Assembly: GCA_937129345.1 (NCBI GenBank)
Contig: CAKZMZ010000088.1
Location: 1 to 45,593, forward strand
Length of the DNA stretch: 45,593 nt
Reading direction: 5' to 3'
DNA from: an uncultured Thalassovita sp.
GTDB taxonomy: Bacteria; Bacteroidota; Bacteroidia; Cytophagales; Flammeovirgaceae
The first letter of the stretch is position 1. Each line of letters begins with the position of its first letter. Below, one piece after another: positions 25,000-33,822 of the stretch. The notes under the pieces are model-generated. The model ran no database searches. It saw only the letters and a list, made by a program, of their open reading frames with translations, and had not been told where the DNA came from. Both the position numbers and the translations under genes were made by a program.

Positions 25000-25031
25000 A
25001 AAGCCTCAGAAGTCTAAACTTCTGAGGCTTT
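25000..25031. terminator. Bidirectional terminator
   Basis: AAAGCCTCAGAAGT (25000-25013) and its reverse complement (25018-25031) form a 14-bp stem with a 4-nt loop and A/T-rich flanks. It lies between the convergent ends of the 420-residue gene and lolA and should stop both. Confidence 0.92.
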
Positions 25032-25088
25032 AATATTTAGAATCTTATTAAAATTTTTTTAATTGATGGCTAGTAACAAATTAAATGA

Positions 25089-25739
25089 CTACCTCAAATC
25101 TACCACGTCTACGTCACCATAATTCTCTTCATTAAAAACAAATACATTGTCATTAATTTTTGGGTCAGGCCTAAAATCAGTAATGTAGTAGGTGTATTGC
25201 CTGCCATTTCTGTAGAAGAACTTCCAGCTATTCAAGGTTTTGTTTTGCTTATGTATGGCCAACTCAATTTTGAAATAGCTCAAATCGGTGTCTTCTGGAT
25301 TAAGCTCAATGATTTCGTGCACTTCACCATCGATTTTTTTCTCCTCTACAAATCTGTACTTAAAGCCCTCTTTGTACATGTTAGGTACTTCTGTAGGAGA
25401 TAGCGATTCGGGATCGGGCTGGTAATCTGTAATGGTTACCTCATTTACTTCTTTAAGATATACCCAAACGGTTTCTTCATTGTTAAACACAACTTGATCG
25501 TCTAGATTGATTTTGTATTTGTTTTGCTTTACGATGATGTTGCCTTTAACGTCTTCAGACAAATCGTCATCAGAACTTTCTATTTTGTAGCTAAAATTAG
25601 CCTTAAAGGCTGGAATGAGCCTGTATTTTTCACTCATGGCGTCTAGTATGCGCTTTGCCTTAGGGTCGTACTGCGCAAACAAGGTCGTACTGCTCAATAG
25701 AACAGTGATCGATAAAATAATTTTGATTGCTTGTTTCAT
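25089..25739 (-). CDS. lolA: LolA-like outer-membrane lipoprotein carrier
   Basis: 216 residues with signal peptide 1-22 (ending LFAQ). The mature part (YDPKAKRILDAMSEKYRLIP onward) has the LolA pattern of alternating beta strands, including DLSEDVKGNIIVKQNKYKIN, and a C-terminal VFVFNEENYGDVDVVDLR. LolA escorts lipoproteins across the periplasm. It lies 80 nt downstream of ftsK on the same strand; the order ftsK, lolA is common in Bacteroidota. Sequence identity to E. coli LolA is low, so the name rests on pattern and context. Confidence 0.82.
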   Translation of the reverse strand: MKQAIKIILSITVLLSSTTLFAQYDPKAKRILDAMSEKYRLIPAFKANFSYKIESSDDDLSEDVKGNIIVKQNKYKINLDDQVVFNNEETVWVYLKEVNEVTITDYQPDPESLSPTEVPNMYKEGFKYRFVEEKKIDGEVHEIIELNPEDTDLSYFKIELAIHKQNKTLNSWKFFYRNGRQYTYYITDFRPDPKINDNVFVFNEENYGDVDVVDLR

Positions 25740-25819
25740 AAAATATAAATCCTTCTGATTGCTTACTTCAATTGATTATTGGATAGCTATACGAAGTTAT
25801 CAATAAAACGTTTAACCAT

Positions 25820-28420
25820 TTAATCTAAACTTTTCAAGATTAGTTCTAGTTCCTCTAGATTCATTACCAATACTTGTCTGGCCTTACTGCCCTCAAATGG
25901 ACCAACAATTCCAGCGGCTTCTAATTGGTCTATAATTCTACCCGCCCTATTGTAACCCAAGCTAAGCTTTCTTTGTACTAAAGAAGTGCTTCCTTGCTGA
26001 TGGGCAACAATCAATCTAGCGGCATCATCAAACAGATCATCCCTGTTTTTAAGGTCGACCTTGGTCGGGTCTTTATCTTCGGTTTCTACTTCGGGCAGGA
26101 GATAAGGTGTGCCGTAAGCTTGTTGGTTGCCTACAAACTTACAGATATTTTCTACCTCATCGGTATCTACATAGGCGCATTGTAGCCTTATTATATCAGA
26201 ACTATTAGAGAGCAACATATCGCCCATACCTACTAGCTGATCAGCACCGCCTGTGTCTAAAATGGTTCTAGAGTCAATTTTAGAAGATACTTTAAACGAT
26301 AGTCTAGCAGGGAAATTCGCTTTGATAATACCCGTAATTACATCAACAGAAGGTCTTTGTGTGGCTATGATCAGGTGGATACCGATGGCCCTAGCAAGCT
26401 GTGCAAGCCTAGCTATGGGCATTTCCACTTCTTTACCAGCGGTCATCATTAAATCAGCCAACTCGTCTATTACTAAGACAATATATGGCAAAAACCTATG
26501 GCCTTTCTCCGGATTGAGCCTTCTGTTAACAAATTTTCTGTTGTATTCTTTAATATTTCTCGCACCGGCTTCTTTTAAAAGATTGTATCTAGTGTCCATT
26601 TCAACGCAAAGCGAATTGAGTACACTAACCACTTTTTTGGTGTCGGTTACAATAGCATCTTCTTCATCGGGCAAGGCAGCTAGAAAATGCTTCTCTATAC
26701 GGTTAAAAAGCGTAAGTTCTACTTTTTTAGGATCGACCAAAACAAATTTTAGCTCTGCGGGATGTTTCTTAAAAATAAGTGAGGCGAGGATTACATTTAA
26801 ACCTACAGATTTACCTTGACCTGTTGCCCCTGCCATAAGCAAGTGGGGCATTTTGGCTAAATCGGTCACGAACACTTCATTAGAAATGGTTTTGCCCAAA
26901 GCAATGGGCAGTTCCTTTTGGCTGTTCATGAATTTCTCGGTAGAAAGCACCGAGCGAATCCCCACCATTTCGCGGTTTTTGTTGGGTACTTCTATACCAA
27001 TGGTACCCTTCCCGGGGATTGGAGCAATGATCCTGATGCCCAAAGCGGCCAAATTCAGTGCAATATCATCTTCTAAGTTTTTGATCCTAGAGATTTTAAT
27101 ACCTGCATCGGGTACAATTTCGTAGAGGGTTACCGTCGGACCAATAGTAGCCCTAATAGAAGATATGCCAATTTTAAAGTTATTGAGTGTCTCGACAATT
27201 TTATCTTTGTTGCTCTGTAGTTCTTCGGTGGTCACTTTTACTTTACCTCCTGAAGAAGGGTTGAGCAGTTCTAATTTAGGAAACTCATAATTAGAAAGTT
27301 CAAGCCTAGGATCGTATAAGTCTAAATCATCGATGGATAATTGATCGCCGGGCTTTTTGGAATCGTCAACTGTTTTTTCTTTAAAATTGGTTTTGTCCTC
27401 AACACTGAAAGAAGGCTCTTGGGTATTGCCTTTTTCTTCAGAAGAACCTGGATTAGAAGGCGATACTGAAAGTGGCAGCGATTTACCTGGTATAGGATGA
27501 TTGCCTTGGTTTTCCTGACTTTTTCTTTCTGGCAACTGTCTGCCTGAGTTGCCCACATCTAAAGATTTATGTCTATTGATTTCAGGCTCGTCTTCAACTA
27601 TAATGTGCTCTTCCTCTTTTTCGGGCGCTCGTTTGTTCTGTACCATCAACTCATTTTCTTCGTGTGCTTCTTCATCTTCTAGATCCTCGTCATCTGTTCC
27701 TCTATTAATGATGGAAGATGTGCGCTCTTTGATATTTTCGGTTGCAGAACGCATCTCAGAAAGCATTTCTTTTCTTATGAAGTAAATCGAAAATACTCCC
27801 ATTGAGAAAATGAGAAAGAACATAGTACCCCAACCTACCAAACTATCAAAAACCTCTGCTGCCCGTAAGCCTATACCTCCGCATAAAAAGTTAAGACTGC
27901 CCGGCTCTGCTGATTTTTGCACCACATAGCCAAGAAGCAAGCTGATCCAAAACATTAAGAAAATAACTATTTTGAATGTCTTGCCTACGGGTAAAATGTT
28001 TTTTTGAAAAACAGTCTCATAGCCCAAAGCAAATAGGGGAGGTACAATCAAAATGGAAGATATGCCAAACCACTCATAAATAAATAAGTGGGCGAGACCT
28101 GCCCCTGCTAAGCCGAGCCAATTTCTCACTTCTTTACCCGAAACAATCAGTTCGCCAAAGCTGGTAGACTCTACTACGCTTTGATCGGCTTGTCCTGTAA
28201 ATATGTACGAAATCAGCGAAAGACAAAGAAAAAGTGAAAAAACGAACAGGAGTAAACCCGCACTGGTTTTGAAGCGCTTGTCTTCTAAAAAACTGAGGTC
28301 AAAACGAAACCCACCCGAAGAAGATGATGAAGTTTTTTTTCGTTTAGTATCCCTGACAGTGCTACTTCCCTTCTGCCTTTTATTTGTGCTGCGCCTGTAA
28401 GAATTTCTTTTGGTCGCCAT
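25820..28420 (-). CDS. ftsK: FtsK/SpoIIIE-type DNA translocase
   Basis: 866 residues. The N-terminus is basic (MATKRNSYRRSTNKRQKGSS) then four membrane helices between about 50 and 215. A long acidic and proline-rich linker follows (220-370). The motor domain holds a Walker A (MAGATGQGKSVGLN, about 528-541) and Walker B (VLVIDELADLMM, near 648), and the winged-helix gamma domain is at the end (LIVAHQQGSTSLVQRKLSLG). It pumps DNA across the division septum and activates Xer recombination. A 28-nt-class inverted repeat is seen about 90 nt upstream (28503-28531). Confidence 0.97.
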   Translation of the reverse strand: MATKRNSYRRSTNKRQKGSSTVRDTKRKKTSSSSSGGFRFDLSFLEDKRFKTSAGLLLFVFSLFLCLSLISYIFTGQADQSVVESTSFGELIVSGKEVRNWLGLAGAGLAHLFIYEWFGISSILIVPPLFALGYETVFQKNILPVGKTFKIVIFLMFWISLLLGYVVQKSAEPGSLNFLCGGIGLRAAEVFDSLVGWGTMFFLIFSMGVFSIYFIRKEMLSEMRSATENIKERTSSIINRGTDDEDLEDEEAHEENELMVQNKRAPEKEEEHIIVEDEPEINRHKSLDVGNSGRQLPERKSQENQGNHPIPGKSLPLSVSPSNPGSSEEKGNTQEPSFSVEDKTNFKEKTVDDSKKPGDQLSIDDLDLYDPRLELSNYEFPKLELLNPSSGGKVKVTTEELQSNKDKIVETLNNFKIGISSIRATIGPTVTLYEIVPDAGIKISRIKNLEDDIALNLAALGIRIIAPIPGKGTIGIEVPNKNREMVGIRSVLSTEKFMNSQKELPIALGKTISNEVFVTDLAKMPHLLMAGATGQGKSVGLNVILASLIFKKHPAELKFVLVDPKKVELTLFNRIEKHFLAALPDEEDAIVTDTKKVVSVLNSLCVEMDTRYNLLKEAGARNIKEYNRKFVNRRLNPEKGHRFLPYIVLVIDELADLMMTAGKEVEMPIARLAQLARAIGIHLIIATQRPSVDVITGIIKANFPARLSFKVSSKIDSRTILDTGGADQLVGMGDMLLSNSSDIIRLQCAYVDTDEVENICKFVGNQQAYGTPYLLPEVETEDKDPTKVDLKNRDDLFDDAARLIVAHQQGSTSLVQRKLSLGYNRAGRIIDQLEAAGIVGPFEGSKARQVLVMNLEELELILKSLD

Positions 28421-28763
28421 TTAAAAAGTTTTGACAAAAATCTTAAATTGCCTTAAAGCAAAAAATATTGTTTTGTTTGTAAAAGTCGAATTTGTAACCC
28501 AATTTCCACTTAAAACAAAGTTAAGTGGGAAAATATCAACATCAAATTTACAAAAAAAATCAATGTAGGCAGACTTTTGTAAAAGTGTAAAATGAAATCA
28601 CTCTTATTTTGTTGATGCGATGTAGGCCATCTTTTATTCTTCACGACTTTCCTAGACCTCATATTAAAGTTGTCGATAAAGCCATTAACAAGGTAGATAC
28701 CAATAATGGCAGATACCGATAAAGGCATTGAAAACGACAGAGTTCGGTAATAGTGGTTGCCAC
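28421..28763 (-). other. 343-nt gap upstream of ftsK
   Basis: No confident gene. It contains an inverted repeat (CCACTTAA 28506-28513 with TTAAGTGG 28521-28528) that lacks a T-run. A 72-codon minus-strand frame (28510-28728) starts MPLSVSAIIGIYLVNGFIDN, but has no support from context, and its C-terminus is simple hydrophobic sequence; I treat it as probably accidental or a remnant. Confidence 0.4.
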
Positions 28764-30236
28764 TTATCCGTCTCCCCTATACTTTAACACCAATTCATTT
28801 TTTAGTTCGAAGAGGCCTTTTTCTAAACCTACCGGGTATTGGTGTGGGTTGGCGAAACGTTTGATGCTACTATGCAGCGAGTCCAACTCTTGCTTTACGT
28901 ATTTTTTAATATCGGTTAGTTCGGGCTTTTTATAAACGTTTTCTCCTTTCACGAATACTTTTTGAAGTAATTCGCGGCTTTCAGTACCTTTCCTGATTTT
29001 TTTTCTACGCGTAGCATCCATAGGGTCTATGATTACGGGCTCATCGGTAGGTGGTTCTGCTTCGTTGTAAATCATATCGGCAATGCTTTCTCCTCGAATG
29101 TAATAGCGCCTTACTTGTTGAACACCGGGGTTGGAGGTTTTAATGGCCTGTTCTGAAAGTTTCACTTTATAGTCCCATTGGTCTTGGTCATTTTTAATGG
29201 CAGAAATTTTATAAACCCCGCCTAGGGCAGGCTGATCATAAGCCGTGGCTAACTTAGTGCCCACACCCCAAACATTAATTTGTGCATCTTGCTGGTTTTT
29301 TAAACTTGCAATAATGTGCTCATCTAGATCATTGCTCGCCACAATAGATGCATTGGGAAAGCCTGCTTCGTCGAGTAATTTTCTGGCTTCTATGCTTAAG
29401 TAAGCAAGGTCGCCTGAATCTAGGCGTATGCCCACCATTTCAAAACCTTCTTTCCGCAATTTTTTACCGGTCTCAATGGCTTTTTTCACGCCTTCTATGG
29501 AGTTGTAGGTATCTACCAAAAAAATACAATTATTGGGCAGGGCTTCAGCGTACTTATCAAAGGCTTCTTGTTCATCGTCAAAAGACATGATCCAACTGTG
29601 TGCGTGTGTTCCTTTTACGGGTATGCCGAAGAGTTTTCCGGCGAGTACATTGGAGGTGGCGCCACATCCGCCAATAAAGGCCGCTCTTGAGGCAGCCAAG
29701 GCCCCATCAATGCCTTGCGCGCGGCGCATGCCAAATTCTAAAACAGGGTCTCCCTTAGTAGCTATGTTCAATCTTGCCGCTTTGGTAGCGATCAATGTCT
29801 GAAAATTAATGATGTTTAGCAGTGGAGTTTCCAACATCTGACATTGAAATAGTGGCCCTTTGATCCTTACTAAAGGTTCGTTCGGAAAAATGACCGTTCC
29901 CTCGGGTACAGCATCGATATCGCATGAGAACCTCATTTCAGATAGGTATTTCAAAAAACCCTTATCAAATAATTTTTTTCCGTCATTGCCTTTAATTTCG
30001 GCTAAATAATCTAAGTCACTTTGGTCAAACTGAAAACTTTCTAAAAAATCTACCACATATTCTAACCCACAGGCAATGGCATAGCCTCCTTGAAAAGGAT
30101 TCTTTCTAAAGTATAAATTAAAAACAGCTTCTTTTTCCGTGGTGCCGCTTTTCCAGTAACCGTAGGCCATGGTTATTTGGTAAAGGTCGGTAAGCAGAGC
30201 TAAAGAGGTATTGTAAATATCTTTCTTTAAGTGCAT
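28764..30236 (-). CDS. pncB: Nicotinate phosphoribosyltransferase
   Basis: 490 residues, cytoplasmic. The start [20 protein letters not shown] is typical, as are [27 protein letters not shown] (about 190-216) and [14 protein letters not shown] (about 270). The family uses ATP to convert nicotinate and PRPP to nicotinate mononucleotide in the salvage of NAD. Length fits the long bacterial/plant-type form. It follows trmD on the minus strand after 62 nt, without a clear terminator between; these may be co-transcribed by chance rather than function. Confidence 0.95.
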   Translation of the reverse strand: MHLKKDIYNTSLALLTDLYQITMAYGYWKSGTTEKEAVFNLYFRKNPFQGGYAIACGLEYVVDFLESFQFDQSDLDYLAEIKGNDGKKLFDKGFLKYLSEMRFSCDIDAVPEGTVIFPNEPLVRIKGPLFQCQMLETPLLNIINFQTLIATKAARLNIATKGDPVLEFGMRRAQGIDGALAASRAAFIGGCGATSNVLAGKLFGIPVKGTHAHSWIMSFDDEQEAFDKYAEALPNNCIFLVDTYNSIEGVKKAIETGKKLRKEGFEMVGIRLDSGDLAYLSIEARKLLDEAGFPNASIVASNDLDEHIIASLKNQQDAQINVWGVGTKLATAYDQPALGGVYKISAIKNDQDQWDYKVKLSEQAIKTSNPGVQQVRRYYIRGESIADMIYNEAEPPTDEPVIIDPMDATRRKKIRKGTESRELLQKVFVKGENVYKKPELTDIKKYVKQELDSLHSSIKRFANPHQYPVGLEKGLFELKNELVLKYRGDG

Positions 30237-30298
30237 AAGTTATGGGATTAAAACTAGGGTTGTTTTATTTGGTACTTGAAAAAATAAATAGCAAGCTG

Positions 30299-31006
30299 TT
30301 ATTTTCCATCGTCGCTGCTGTCTTCAAAAATTTTTTTATAGAGGTCGGGCCTTCTTTGTTTGGTTCTCTCCATGGCTTTTTCTAGTCGCCAAGCCTCTAT
30401 TTTGGCCTCGTGGCCCGATAAGAGTACTTCAGGCACTTTGAGCCCCTTATAATCGGCAGGCCTTGTGTAAACGGGTGGTGCCAGTAAACCATCTTGATAA
30501 GAGTCTGTTAAGGCGGAAGTCTCATCCGACAAAACGCCGGGCAGCAAACGTATCACAGCATCTGCCACAACGGCAGCGCCCAGTTCCCCACCGGATAATA
30601 CATAATCGCCAATACTGATTTCTCTGGTGACATGCATGGCCCTGATGCGCTCGTCAATGCCTTTGTAGTGCCCGCAAATGATCATCAAATTGTTTTTGAG
30701 TGAAAAATGGTTGGCAATTTTTTGATTAAAAGTCTCGCCGTCAGGCGTCATGTAAATGATTTCATCGTAGTCATACTCCTCTTTTAGGCCAGATATGCAC
30801 TTATCTAAAGGTTCGGGCATAAGCACCATACCTGCGCCTACACCGTAGGCATAGTCGTCAACTTGTTGGTGTTTATTTATGGCATAGGCGCGTAAATCGT
30901 GCACTACTACCTCTACAATTCCCTTTTTTTGGGCACGGTGTAAAATAGACTGGTTAAATGGGCTATACAGCAGTTTGGGCAGGCACGTAACAATATCTAT
31001 CCGCAT
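30299..31006 (-). CDS. trmD: tRNA (guanine-N1-)-methyltransferase
   Basis: 235 residues, cytoplasmic SPOUT enzyme. Signatures are GHYKGIDER (112-120) and the knot sequence [20 protein letters not shown] (131-150), followed by RLLPGVL. TrmD adds a methyl to G37 of several tRNAs to prevent frameshifts and is normally essential. In many bacteria trmD sits with rpsP, rimM and rplS; none are here, as is usual in this phylum. TACTTTTG on the minus strand (31023-31030) could be its -7 element. Confidence 0.97.
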   Translation of the reverse strand: MRIDIVTCLPKLLYSPFNQSILHRAQKKGIVEVVVHDLRAYAINKHQQVDDYAYGVGAGMVLMPEPLDKCISGLKEEYDYDEIIYMTPDGETFNQKIANHFSLKNNLMIICGHYKGIDERIRAMHVTREISIGDYVLSGGELGAAVVADAVIRLLPGVLSDETSALTDSYQDGLLAPPVYTRPADYKGLKVPEVLLSGHEAKIEAWRLEKAMERTKQRRPDLYKKIFEDSSDDGK

Positions 31007-31449
31007 ATTCTCTAAATTTTTTCAAAAGTAATCTATTATTTAATAATCGAGATGCAATGCACTGTTTGAAATGAACACCTTGTGACATTTACTGTTCGGT
31101 TTGTATGCCATCTGCCTTTAAAACTAAGATTTTTTTAAAGTACCTCTGGCGCAGTACGCAAGGCAATCGACCCAGCTAAGGAATGGCCTTACGATATTTT
31201 CAAGTAATTTCATAAGGAAGCAAAGTTTCTAAATACAGAATATTTATTAAATTGGATTTAATACCTATCTTAAAGAGAACGATTGAAAAAAAAGCAAACT
31301 TAGCGCTTTTAACTGATGTTCATATTCTAATATTTACAACCATTTTCGATATAAACTAAATGATAAAGCAAGTTAGAGCAGCTTTCAGCTCTCCTAAAAG
31401 ACTACTGCACAGATAAACTCAAAGTAATTGTTATTAAAATGACCGACTA
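31007..31449. other. 443-nt gap between divergent trmD and retropepsin-like genes
   Basis: No coding frame, tRNA or strong hairpin was recognised. A TACTTTTG on the minus strand (31023-31030) may serve trmD. At the plus-strand end lies a three-codon frame (ATG 31439, stop 31448-31450) that overlaps the GTG start of the next gene. Confidence 0.45.
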
Positions 31450-32721
31450 GTGAAGAGATTTTTGTTTGGTTGCATATTGAGCGTTTTTTGGATTACAGGT
31501 TTTGTGTCTGTACAAGCACAGGAGCTCATTGGCAATTTTGATATTATTAAAAAGTCAAAAAAGCCCATCGTGATTCCTTTTAAACTGGTGCATAACCTGA
31601 TTTTGATTCCCATGCGCATCAATGATTCGGACACGCTACAGTTTGTACTAGATACTGTGGTAAGTACCGCAATTATTACAGGTTTGCCCAATGGCGAACA
31701 CCTTTCATTGAACTATACCAAAGAAATTGAGCTGAGCGGTTTGGGAGAAGGAGAATCGGTTAAAGCACTGTATTCTACCGGCAATACCTTGCAACTCGAC
31801 GGCGCCGTAGGATACAACCACGAAGTACTTTTTTTACTAGAGGATGTTTTTCACCTTTCTTCTAGTATGGGTACATTCGTTCATGGTCTCGTAGGCTATG
31901 ATATTTTTAAGAACTTTGTGGTAGAAATCAACTATGTTAAAAAGAGGTTGATCTTACACGACCCTGACCGTTACAATAAAAAAATTGATAGGAGGCTTGC
32001 AAAGGGCAAGGACATAAAAGGCGTTGTGCCCATAGTGATAGAGAAATCGAAACCATACATGACAGCCCTCGCTACGCAGAAAAACGGAGAGACCCTTCAA
32101 TTAAAGTTATTGATTGACTCCGGAGCCAGCCATGCAGTATCTTTGTATTCAGTAACCAACGATGACATAGAAGTGCCCAGAGAAAATATACGATCTTTTT
32201 TGGGTGCGGGGTTAAGTGGAGAATTGTACGGATACATCGCTAGGTTAAAAGACATCAAAGTAGGTAAATATGGATTTGAGGAACTTGTGGCCACCTATCC
32301 TGAGGAAAAGGGGATTAGAAAAGCGGTAATGAGTAGTGACAGAAATGGAAGTTTGGGCTCTGAGATTTTGAGAAGATTTAAAGTGGTTTTTAACTACAAG
32401 CGCAACTACATGATGCTCAAACCCAACAGAGATTTTAAGAAACCATTTAATTACAACATCAGTGGCATTGAAGTAACTACACCAGTTCCAGGCATTCCTA
32501 TTTATGAAATTTCTCAAGTGAGGGAAGACTCTCCCGCAGAAAAAGCAGGGCTCTCTAGTGGTGATCAACTCATTATGATCAATGGAGTAAATGTGACACG
32601 CTTTTCGCTTAATGAGATTATAGACATACTACAAAATAGGGCAGGGAGAAAACTACGTGTTTTCGTGCAGCGCTACAATAAATACATTAAAGCAGAATTT
32701 GATATGAACGATAATATTTAA
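31450..32721 (+). CDS. Exported retropepsin-like aspartic protease with C-terminal PDZ domain
   Basis: 423 residues from a GTG start. Signal peptide 1-24 (ending VQAQ). Two retropepsin-type half-domains: the first has LQFVLDTVVS (D68, with DTV in place of DTG), the second LKLLIDSGASHAV (D223, with DSG). A PDZ domain occupies about 345-415 (ISQVREDSPAEKAGLSSGDQLIMINGVNV). This is the aspartyl protease/PDZ family of Bacteroidota, thought to act in the periplasm or at the surface. The first half-site is altered, so activity may rest on one site only. It is tail-to-tail with lspA, one base between stops. Confidence 0.82.
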   Translation: MKRFLFGCILSVFWITGFVSVQAQELIGNFDIIKKSKKPIVIPFKLVHNLILIPMRINDSDTLQFVLDTVVSTAIITGLPNGEHLSLNYTKEIELSGLGEGESVKALYSTGNTLQLDGAVGYNHEVLFLLEDVFHLSSSMGTFVHGLVGYDIFKNFVVEINYVKKRLILHDPDRYNKKIDRRLAKGKDIKGVVPIVIEKSKPYMTALATQKNGETLQLKLLIDSGASHAVSLYSVTNDDIEVPRENIRSFLGAGLSGELYGYIARLKDIKVGKYGFEELVATYPEEKGIRKAVMSSDRNGSLGSEILRRFKVVFNYKRNYMMLKPNRDFKKPFNYNISGIEVTTPVPGIPIYEISQVREDSPAEKAGLSSGDQLIMINGVNVTRFSLNEIIDILQNRAGRKLRVFVQRYNKYIKAEFDMNDNI

Positions 32722-32722
32722 T

Positions 32723-33454
32723 CTATTCTGGTTTGATTGGCTCTTCTACTTCGTCGTTATCGCTATTGTTTGCACTGTTTTCATTACTTACTGAATTGCT
32801 ATCATCTGTGGCTTGATTACCGCTCGCTTCCCTAGCCTCAACAGCATCAGAATTTTCTTCGTGTTCTTCATCTTGTTTAGGCAGAAAAGTTTTCTGAAAA
32901 ATCATGATTGTAACCACGCCGATAAAAATAGAGGAGTCGGCCACATTAAATATGGCGCTAAAAAAAAGGAAAGGATCTCCGCCCCAAACAGGCACCCACT
33001 CAGGTATGTTTCCTTCTATCAAAGGGAAATAAAGCATATCGATGACCTGACCGTGAAACCAAGGAGTAAAAGCGCCCTCAATCACATTGTTCTCTAAGAA
33101 AACACCGTAAAAAATACTGTCGATTACATTGCCGACTGCACCTGCTAAAATTAAGGCCAAACAAATAATAAAACCCTTGTGGGCACCTTCTTTCACCTTT
33201 AAAAAGAGGTAATAGCCAATGCCAATACTAGCAATAATTCTAAACGAAGTAAGCAAAAATTTGCTGTATTCGCTTTCGAAGTTAATGCCAAAGGCAATGC
33301 CCGGGTTAAGTACATAGTATAACTTAAACCAGTCACCCCATACAGCTATTTGACCACTATAGCCAAGTTCCATATTAAAATGCACTAAGAGTTTAGTGGT
33401 TTGGTCTAAGATGATAATCAAGATTGCAATCAGATAGAACCTGAAATACTGCAT
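32723..33454 (-). CDS. lspA: Lipoprotein signal peptidase II with acidic tail
   Basis: 243 residues with four membrane helices. The catalytic aspartates are D112 in GNVIDSIFYG and D173 in FNVADSSIFIG; the N-terminus has LDQTTKLLVHFNM, also conserved. It removes signal peptides from prolipoproteins. A C-terminal extension of about 50 residues is very rich in E, D, N and S (residues 193-243) and probably lies in the cytoplasm; similar tails occur in some Bacteroidetes LspA. Tail-to-tail with the retropepsin gene. Confidence 0.95.
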   Translation of the reverse strand: MQYFRFYLIAILIIILDQTTKLLVHFNMELGYSGQIAVWGDWFKLYYVLNPGIAFGINFESEYSKFLLTSFRIIASIGIGYYLFLKVKEGAHKGFIICLALILAGAVGNVIDSIFYGVFLENNVIEGAFTPWFHGQVIDMLYFPLIEGNIPEWVPVWGGDPFLFFSAIFNVADSSIFIGVVTIMIFQKTFLPKQDEEHEENSDAVEAREASGNQATDDSNSVSNENSANNSDNDEVEEPIKPE

Positions 33455-33822
33455 TATTAATTTATTTACCTAGCTTAAGTGAAATATATTACTACAGGTA
33501 ACAATAGAGGTTTAGCTGGAAGTAATACAAGAAAAATATTTGCGTAAAAATATAAATTATTTCAAAATAACTTTCTTTAAATAGCAGCCATGCTCAAAAA
33601 GAAAAAATCTTAAAGAGTAATATATGTCAAGGTTATTAAAAAAATTGTTTTGAGTATGATACTTGTTAGTTTAAGTTCGTAAGTAGTAAAAAAGCTCAAT
33701 ACAGTTAGATAGGCTACATTTTAAAGATTTGAAAATAAATTAGAGCTACGAGATTTACATTACTTTTTGATTTTTTATAGCTGCGCATAGAGCGCTAAAT
33801 TTTTTTAGAAAAACAATTTTTT
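33455..33822. other. 368-nt gap between divergent lspA and PD40 genes
   Basis: Very AT-rich. No coding frame or RNA gene recognised. I found no match to TAnnTTTG with correct -33 spacing for either divergent gene. Confidence 0.4.

Noticed and set aside
28501-28532. Inverted repeat upstream of ftsK as a terminator
   Set aside because: Neither strand has a run of T after the stem, and no gene ends nearby. It may be a binding site, but nothing supports that.
28510-28728. 72-codon minus-strand frame upstream of ftsK
   Set aside because: No motif or support from neighbours; its end is simple hydrophobic sequence. It may be a remnant, but I cannot support it as a gene.
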